A DNA stretch of 9,793 nt from positions 1 through 9,793 of the forward strand of contig WFRA01000103.1 in NCBI GenBank assembly GCA_015486775.1, given 5' to 3'. Both the position numbers and the translations under genes were made by a program. Below are positions 1-5,700 of this stretch, in pieces. This DNA is from Kiritimatiellales bacterium. Its GTDB lineage: Bacteria; Verrucomicrobiota; Kiritimatiellia; Kiritimatiellales; Pontiellaceae. The first letter of the stretch is position 1, and every line of letters begins with the position of its first letter. The notes under the pieces were generated by a model. That model was not told where the DNA came from and did not search any database. It saw only the letters and a program-made list of their open reading frames with translations.

Positions 1-1
1 G

Positions 2-1387
2 GTGGTGGAGTGGGTGGCCAGCCGGGTACGCGCGGGATTGCCGACCCATATCGCCACCGCCAACCTCGACTTCGTGACCCGCGCCTGGAGCGACCCGGAA
101 CTACAGCGGCTGCTGATCGACGCCGATCTAGTGATCGCCGACGGTTTCCCGATCGTCAAGCTCTCCCCTTTCTTTGGCCCGCGCCTCAGGGAGCGCGTGA
201 CCGGTAGCGACCTAACCCCCATGCTGGCGGAGCGCGCGGCAGCGGAGGGGTTCCGGGTTTTCGGCCTCGGTTCTTCCGCTGGCATCGCAAAAAAGGCGAT
301 GGAGATTCTCAAGCAGCGGTATCCCCGGCTGAAGATTGCGGGAACCTATGCCCCGCCCTTTGCGCCCCTGCTGGAGATGGACCACCGCGAGATCATGCAG
401 CGGCTCGACCAGGCCAATCCGGATATCCTCTTCGTGGCGCTGGGCGTTCCCAAGCAGGAAAAGTTCATCGGCATGCACATGCACGACTGGCGCGTGCCGG
501 TGTCGATCGGCGTGGGGGCGTCCCTCGACTTTATCGTCGGCGCGCAGAAACGCGCCCCTCGGTGGGTGCGCGGCCTCTCTCTGGAATGGCTCTGGCGCAT
601 CTGCTTGGATCCCCGCCGCCTCTTTTCGCGCTACACCGCCAACGTCCGCTTCCTCTTTTCCGCCACCCGGCAAATGTTCATGATCCACCGCATGGCCGAC
701 AAGCCCGTGGCTTTCCAGCCCTTGGAAGAGGCTGAGGTGGAGCGGCTCGCCGCCCTCGGTGCCGAGGTGGAGCGCTTCCAGAAGCTGGACTCGGAAGAGG
801 CCGCCCGGCAATTTAGTGAAAGGCTGGCCCGAGCCGAGACCGGAAGCATTGTACTCGACATCCATCCCATTCCGTGGCTCGACAGCCAGGAGCTCGGCGC
901 GCTGCTCGAATCCAGTAAGCGCTGCCGCGCCAACGGCAAGCGGCTGATTCTCTACGCGCCGCGCCCCAAGGTCCGCCGCCTGCTTGAAACCTGCCGCCTC
1001 ACCGACTATTTCGACATCGCCACCCGCATGGACGAGCTCTCCGCCATTCTCGAAAAGCTGGCCGGGCACCGCACCGGCGGCACCGTCTACGAAGAGGGCG
1101 TGCTGACGCTGGAGCTGCCCATGGAGCTGACCGCCGCAACCCTGCCGGTCTTTGAAAAGCAGGCTGAGGCTATCCACCTTGCGCTACGGGAGGAGAAGCT
1201 CCCCGCGCAAGTCCGGGTCGATGCTTCCCGGCTCGACTTTATCGACAGCTCCGGCCTCGGCTTCCTGATTGCTCTCAAGAAGGCCACGCAGGAGAAGGGC
1301 GTGGCCATGCCGATCGAAAACCTGCCCGCCAAACCGCGCCGCACCTTCGAGATCACCCACGTCGACAAGGTGCTTCTGGGTTCCTGA
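2..1387 (+). CDS. WecG/TagA/CpsF-family glycosyltransferase fused to two STAS-like domains (5' end outside window)
   Basis: Residues about 1-220 form a GT26 domain, the family that adds a sugar (such as ManNAc or its uronate) to an undecaprenyl-linked acceptor at the inner membrane. Visible motifs are TANLDFV (19-25), ADG (46-48, with Asp47 at the expected catalytic-base position), RVTGSDL (65-71), GVPKQEKFI (148-156), GVGASLDF (170-177) and KRAPRW (183-188), followed by EWLWR and a RY near 210. Residues about 240-352 look like a degenerate STAS domain with DSQE at 294-297 where DSSG is usual. Residues 361-461 form a second STAS domain with intact DSSG at 415-418, the phosphoacceptor loop of SpoIIAA/RsbV-type proteins. 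Family members usually start roughly 15-20 residues earlier, so the GTG at position 2 is probably internal and the gene starts to the left. The GT assignment is strong; regulation by STAS is inference. Confidence 0.9.
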   Translation: MVEWVASRVRAGLPTHIATANLDFVTRAWSDPELQRLLIDADLVIADGFPIVKLSPFFGPRLRERVTGSDLTPMLAERAAAEGFRVFGLGSSAGIAKKAMEILKQRYPRLKIAGTYAPPFAPLLEMDHREIMQRLDQANPDILFVALGVPKQEKFIGMHMHDWRVPVSIGVGASLDFIVGAQKRAPRWVRGLSLEWLWRICLDPRRLFSRYTANVRFLFSATRQMFMIHRMADKPVAFQPLEEAEVERLAALGAEVERFQKLDSEEAARQFSERLARAETGSIVLDIHPIPWLDSQELGALLESSKRCRANGKRLILYAPRPKVRRLLETCRLTDYFDIATRMDELSAILEKLAGHRTGGTVYEEGVLTLELPMELTAATLPVFEKQAEAIHLALREEKLPAQVRVDASRLDFIDSSGLGFLIALKKATQEKGVAMPIENLPAKPRRTFEITHVDKVLLGS

Positions 1388-1425
1388 TCCCGGCGGCGGG
1401 CTCCGGCTCTCCGGCATAAAAACCA

Positions 1426-1440
1426 TTCCAATCCTTGGAA
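1426..1440. repeat. Perfect inverted repeat TTCCAA-N3-TTGGAA
   Basis: Two 6-bp arms are separated by TCC. As RNA this would be a short, low-GC stem with a 3-nt loop and no following U-run, so it is a poor intrinsic terminator. As DNA it is a plausible dimeric-regulator site. A 14-nt identical string (TTCCAATCCTTGGA) also occurs inside the lyase gene at 9494-9507, where coding sequence explains it. Confidence 0.5.
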
Positions 1441-1497
1441 CCTCGGAACCGATCCGCTACGGTCGAGCGCGTTTATTCATTGGAACTCGGAACGATC
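1435..1497 (+). repeat. Pair of imperfect direct repeats, about 18-20 bp
   Basis: Copy 1 is 1435-1454 and copy 2 is 1480-1497, with start-to-start spacing of 45 bp. The two differ by single-base gaps (CCTCGG versus CTCGG, and ACCGAT versus ACGAT). Both lie upstream of the nucleotidyltransferase Shine-Dalgarno. They could be paired regulator sites or the trace of a local duplication. Confidence 0.45.
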
Positions 1498-1516
1498 GGA
1501 GCAAGGAGAGAAATAG

Positions 1517-2419
1517 ATGAAACCCACACTGGTAATCATGGCGGCGGGAATGGGAAGCCGCTACGGCGGACTCAAGCAGATCGACCCCGTGGGGCCGTCC
1601 GGCGAAATTGTGCTCGACTATTCGATATACGATGCCATTGAGGCCGGCTTTGGCAAGGTGGTCTTTATCATCCGCCCCGAGATCGAAAAGGATTTCCGCG
1701 AGGTGGTGGGCAACAAGCTCGAAGGCAAGCTCGAGGTCGAATATGTCTTCCAGACTCTGGAAGATCTCCCCGATGGATTCTCCGTTCCCGAGGGGCGCAC
1801 CAAGCCCTGGGGAACGGGGCAGGCCGTGCTCTCCGCCCGCCCGGCCGTGCACGAACCGTTCGCCGTCATCAATGCTGACGACTTCTACGGCCGCGAAGCC
1901 TTCTTGGTGATCGCTAGGCAGCTTATGGGCATGGATGCCGAAAGTACCGAAAGCTGCATGGTGGGCTTCTACATCAAAAACACCCTCTCGCCCAACGGTA
2001 GCGTGGCTCGCGGCTATTGCGACGTGGTGGACGGAAAACTTGCGACCGTCTCCGAGCGCTTCGAGATCGAACGCAAGGTCGACGGAACCATCCGCTACGT
2101 GGAGAACGGCGAAGAAAAAGAGATGGCCGACGACGACATGGTCTCGATGAACCTCTGGGGCTTTTCCCCCCATCTCTTCGGCTTCCTTGAGCGCGGCTTT
2201 ACCGACTTCCTCTCCCGCCACGGAAACGAACTCAAAAGCGAATACCTGCTACCCGAGCTTATCGATGGAATGATCAAAAACGGCGACACCACTGTCGAGG
2301 TGCTCTCCAGCAGCGAGCGGTGGATGGGGGTGACCTATCCCGAGGACAAGCCGCAGGTCATGGCCGGCATCCGCGAGCTGGTGGAGCGGGGAGCCTATCC
2401 CTCCAACCTCTGGAACTGA
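1517..2419 (+). CDS. Sugar-1-phosphate nucleotidyltransferase-like protein (NTP_transferase fold)
   Basis: This 300-aa protein is predicted to activate a sugar-1-phosphate with an NTP, giving an NDP-sugar and pyrophosphate in the cytoplasm. The N-terminal nucleotide-binding loop is AAGMGSRYGG (9-18) with Lys20 following. WGTGQA (98-103) is the base/sugar-contacting segment, and NADDFYG (119-125) holds the metal-binding aspartates. SERWMGVTYPED near the C-terminus fits the late catalytic strand of the family. Length fits a single-domain member with no left-handed beta-helix acyltransferase extension. The start is the ATG with AAGGAG at 1503-1508, 8 nt upstream. It lies 129 bp after the glycosyltransferase on the same strand, consistent with a surface-polysaccharide pathway. 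Sugar and nucleotide specificity cannot be read from the sequence; uridylyl- or guanylyltransferase activity are both possible. Confidence 0.88.
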   Translation: MKPTLVIMAAGMGSRYGGLKQIDPVGPSGEIVLDYSIYDAIEAGFGKVVFIIRPEIEKDFREVVGNKLEGKLEVEYVFQTLEDLPDGFSVPEGRTKPWGTGQAVLSARPAVHEPFAVINADDFYGREAFLVIARQLMGMDAESTESCMVGFYIKNTLSPNGSVARGYCDVVDGKLATVSERFEIERKVDGTIRYVENGEEKEMADDDMVSMNLWGFSPHLFGFLERGFTDFLSRHGNELKSEYLLPELIDGMIKNGDTTVEVLSSSERWMGVTYPEDKPQVMAGIRELVERGAYPSNLWN

Positions 2420-2575
2420 CGTACGCCACCGGAGGGGAGCCGACACCATGAGCACCCGAAGAGAAGTGGCCGCCGGGGGTGGGTTCGCTGCGCGGAAGGC
2501 TCATCATCGGTAACCACGTCTTCGTCTATCTCGACTGAGCGGCATCCGCTTCCGGTTTCCATCTGGAATAACCGG

Positions 2576-2606
2576 TTGGTTTGCTCCTTGCATGTTCCCG
2601 CATAAT
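2576..2606 (+). promoter_or_regulatory. Weak candidate promoter for the giant secreted-protein gene
   Basis: CATAAT at 2601-2606 matches five of six bases of a TATAAT-type -10 box. Upstream are TTGGTT (2576-2581, 19-bp spacing) or TTGCTC (2581-2586, 14-bp spacing), neither at the ideal 17 bp. If used, transcription would begin near 2613 and leave a leader of about 80 nt. The call rests on motif resemblance and the local AT-rich patch only. Confidence 0.25.
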
Positions 2607-2681
2607 TTTGCATTACGTTTCTGGAGGGTTGATTGCGGGACGAAGACAGGATCGTTTTGAATCCGCTGCGACACCGAACAG

Positions 2682-2687
2682 AGGAGG
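2682..2687 (+). promoter_or_regulatory. Shine-Dalgarno AGGAGG that decides the start of the giant gene
   Basis: AGGAGG lies 5 nt before the ATG at 2693. The frame is open further upstream to a TTG at 2633, which has GGAGGG (2623-2628) 4 nt before it. The ATG is preferred because it places a classical signal peptide at the very N-terminus, whereas the TTG would add 20 charged residues (starting MRDEDR) in front of it. Confidence 0.8.
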
Positions 2688-2692
2688 ACGGT

Positions 2693-2764
2693 ATGAAAAT
2701 ACAACGAATCCACACATTGGCCTGCGCATGTTGCCTAGGTGCCACCCTCTCCTGCGTTTCCGCG
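2693..2764 (+). other. Sec signal peptide of the giant protein (residues 1-24)
   Basis: The n-region has Lys2 and Arg5, the hydrophobic core runs about 9-20, and the predicted signal peptidase I site is VSA|QTH (A24|Q25). Several cysteines lie in the core, but none has the L-[AS]-[GA]-C context of a lipobox, so a lipoprotein is unlikely. Confidence 0.8.
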
Positions 2765-5700
2765 CAAACACATGTGCCGCTTCCTTTTTCGGACGGTTTC
2801 GAGTCCGGTTCGCTCAGCAATGTCTGGCGGGCAATCTCCGAACCGGAGGGGTTGCGCCTGCGTGGCCAGGCGGTGGTTTTATCCAACAGCCTCAGTCTGG
2901 CATCGTATTCTAGGCGTGGTTATGCCTGGCGCATAGAAAAGCAGCTGGTTTCCGGTGGTTTTACGAATACGTTTTCTTTCAGAATGTCCGGCTCCTCTGC
3001 TGAGGGGTTGGCATTTGTGGTTCAAAATGCTGCACTAGAAACTTGGCCGGACGAACCGGCTGGCACCACCGGGCCGGGGTACGGTGGTATCACTAACTGT
3101 CTGGTGGTCGAGTTTGACAGCAGCGGTGCCGGAGGTTGGTATGAACCTTCTTCTGAGCCGACCAACCAGCATGTGGCCGTGCTCTGCGCCGGAAGCAGTC
3201 CGGCAACCTACGACCACACCAATGCCTTGGTGGAGACCACAAATATTCCCACACTGAATGACGGAGCAGTCCATACCGCTCGGGTGGTCTATACTTCCGG
3301 CACGATGGATGTCTATCTGGATAATCTTGCCACACCGGTTCTCTCAAAAAACTTAAACATTGATACCCTTTTGACGCTGGACAACGGGAAGGCTTGGGTT
3401 GGATTTACGGCGCGCGCAACCAGCCAGCGCCATGAAATCTTGAACTGGGAGTTTTCGACATCCTCAGCTCATTTTATTTATAGCGGGTTCAGTACTCCGC
3501 GGAGCAGGATTGCCGTAACCAATGGCTTTGGTTCGGTTGACGGAACCTATCATCTTGTGATGGATGATCCCGCCACGCCGGATATCCCTTGCGGCAATGT
3601 GTTGGATCTTCCGCTGAATCTGAACGGCATGAGCAATGTCTGGATTCACTATTGGTGGAAGGTTCCCGAAGGCGAGCCGCCCTATATCCCCTGTGATTAC
3701 CACGGACTGTACCACGATTATATGGCAACCAATGCCATTGTCGCCAGCAGCGACGGCGGCACCACCTGGTACAGCATGGCACCGCTGCCGGATCGCGGTG
3801 CGGCCACCAATGGTTATGTCGAAAGATTCATCTTTCTGGACGAAAGCATAAGCAGCTACTCCTATTTTAACTGGACCTCCAATTTCTTCCTGCGTTTCCA
3901 GCAGAACGGTTGCGGCGCTTTCCCGGAACACGGCATGGCACTGGATGGAATCGAGATTTATAAAGCATCGCGACCTGTTGGACGCTATCCCTTTTTCGAT
4001 GGTTTTGATGACGGTGTAAAACACGGCTGGTGGTCGGATGTCTGGCCATGCGGTCATACCCATGGCGGATACTGTCTGGTCGGACTCGGAAATTATCGCG
4101 ATACCCTGACGGTGAATCTGGCAGGACAAACTAATGTGTGGCTAAGTTTTAAATGCCTAAACTACAACGACGACTGGGATCAGATCATGCCGGACACTTA
4201 CACAGGAACTGTCGATGCAGATGGAGCGGCGGTCAGTGTAGACGGAGGCACCACCTGGTATAAGGTACAGGGTTTGACAACCAATGAGGGGTTGCTAAAC
4301 GATAATAGCTATCACCTTTTCAACCTGAATCTCTCGGCCGTGCTGGATGCCCATGGTCTTTCTTTTACCACCAATACGATGATTCAGTTTGTACACCACA
4401 TGCCAGAGCGGGCGCATCACTGCCTGGATGATGTCAGCCTACTTGCGCAGGAAATTAATGTTCAAGATACCACGCTTTCCACAGTTGAGGGAACTTCGCT
4501 GACAGTTACTGTGGTGCGTACCGGATGCAGTGCCGGAACGGTTACTGTTGACTACACAACCAGCAATCTGACCGCGATTGCCGATGAGGATTACACCGCT
4601 CAGAGCGGAACCCTGACCTTTGCCGACGGCGTGACCAGCCAAAATATCGTTATTCCGATTACTGATGACACGGAATACTACGAATCGAACGAAACCTTCC
4701 GGGTGCTTATCAGCAATGCGACCGGCGGCGCAAAGCTCGGCAATCTCACGCAAACCGAGGTCACTATTATCCGCGACGCACGCGCACCATTCCCATTTGT
4801 CGAGGGATTTGAGAACATCAATCCCAATACCTACGATGACAACCCCGGCTTTTACTGGTTTTCAGACGGGTCCTATAATGGATATTTTGCCCGAATTGGA
4901 GATACACTCTGCCCGCATTCAGGCTCGCGTGATATGCGCATCTACTCCGGCATAAGCGGTGCCACCAACTGGACCAGAGCGACCTTAACCATCAATCTGC
5001 TGAACCAAACTAATGTTGTGCTTAAATTCTGGCATAAGACCTCGGATTCCTATGATGCCATGATGCCGACATCTTTTACCGGCACAAATTTTTCCGATGG
5101 CGTAGCCATCAGTGTTGACGGATTTCACTGGTATAAAGCAGCTGGACTAACATCTGGCGAAGGAGCAACAACAAACTATCAGCAATATACTGTTGACTTG
5201 GATTCTCTTGTTGCCAGCAACGGCATTACCTATAATAAAGATTTCAGAATTTGCTTTCAGGCATATGACATTCCAGGCGGAGCTTCCTGTTTTGATGATA
5301 TCTCGGTCTATTCTGATTACGGCCCGCTAACAATAACAACCACAAATCTCCCGAACGCGGTATCTATGACCCCCTACTCAACCGGACTTGCCGGCACCAA
5401 TGGTCTGCCTCCTTATAGTTGGAATACGACATCCATCCTACCGGCAGGCATGAATCTGTCATCAATCGGCACGCTTTCCGGCACGCCTTCCGACGAGGGC
5501 GGATTCGATCTGGATATCCAACTTACCGATGCCGCAGGAAATTTTACCAACCGACCGCTGCATCTGGAGATTGCCCCAAATTCCAATCGTCCGCCGCAAA
5601 TTTCCGCCACAAATCCGCCTGAATCAAACCTTGCCATTCCTGAAAATAGTAACTGCGTATTCAGCGTAACCGCCACAGACCCGGAAGGAACCAACCTGAC

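Larger units (their letters stand above)
1388..1516. promoter_or_regulatory. 129-bp spacer with an inverted repeat and an imperfect direct repeat
   Basis: The spacer separates the glycosyltransferase from the nucleotidyltransferase. It holds a perfect 6-bp inverted repeat TTCCAA-TCC-TTGGAA (1426-1440). Its right half begins a direct repeat: TTGGAACCTCGGAACCGATC (1435-1454) recurs as TTGGAACTCGGAACGATC (1480-1497), differing only by two single-base gaps. I see no convincing -35/-10 pair and no T-tract terminator. The palindrome could be an operator, a weak RNA hairpin or a dispersed repeat; its function is unknown. Confidence 0.45.
2420..2692. other. 273-bp intergenic region: possible gene remnant, small hairpin, leader of the giant gene
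   Basis: No conventional gene fits here. Positions 2452-2538 are open in one + frame, and the end reads GSLRGRLIIGNHVFVYLD then TGA, which looks protein-like but has no start codon of its own. Positions 2539-2549 form a short GC hairpin (GCGG-CAT-CCGC) without a T-tract. AACCGGTT at 2570-2577 is palindromic. From about 2575 the sequence becomes AT-richer and contains a candidate -10 box (CATAAT, 2601-2606). The rest appears to be untranslated leader of the giant gene. Confidence 0.4.

Noticed and set aside
212..1177. Long open frame on the minus strand opposite the glycosyltransferase
   Set aside because: It is antisense to a clear GT26-STAS protein in GC-rich DNA, has no recognisable motifs, and is rich in His/Gly/Glu as expected for a shadow frame.
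1457..2221. Minus-strand open frame opposite the nucleotidyltransferase
   Set aside because: It is antisense to a motif-complete nucleotidyltransferase and has no independent support.
2539..2549. GCGG-CAT-CCGC hairpin as an intrinsic terminator
   Set aside because: The stem is only 4-5 bp and no T-tract follows. It is reported only as part of the intergenic description.
2633..2692. Upstream TTG start for the giant protein, adding 20 residues
   Set aside because: The extension is charged and would bury the signal peptide. The ATG at 2693 has AGGAGG 5 nt upstream and gives a standard signal sequence.
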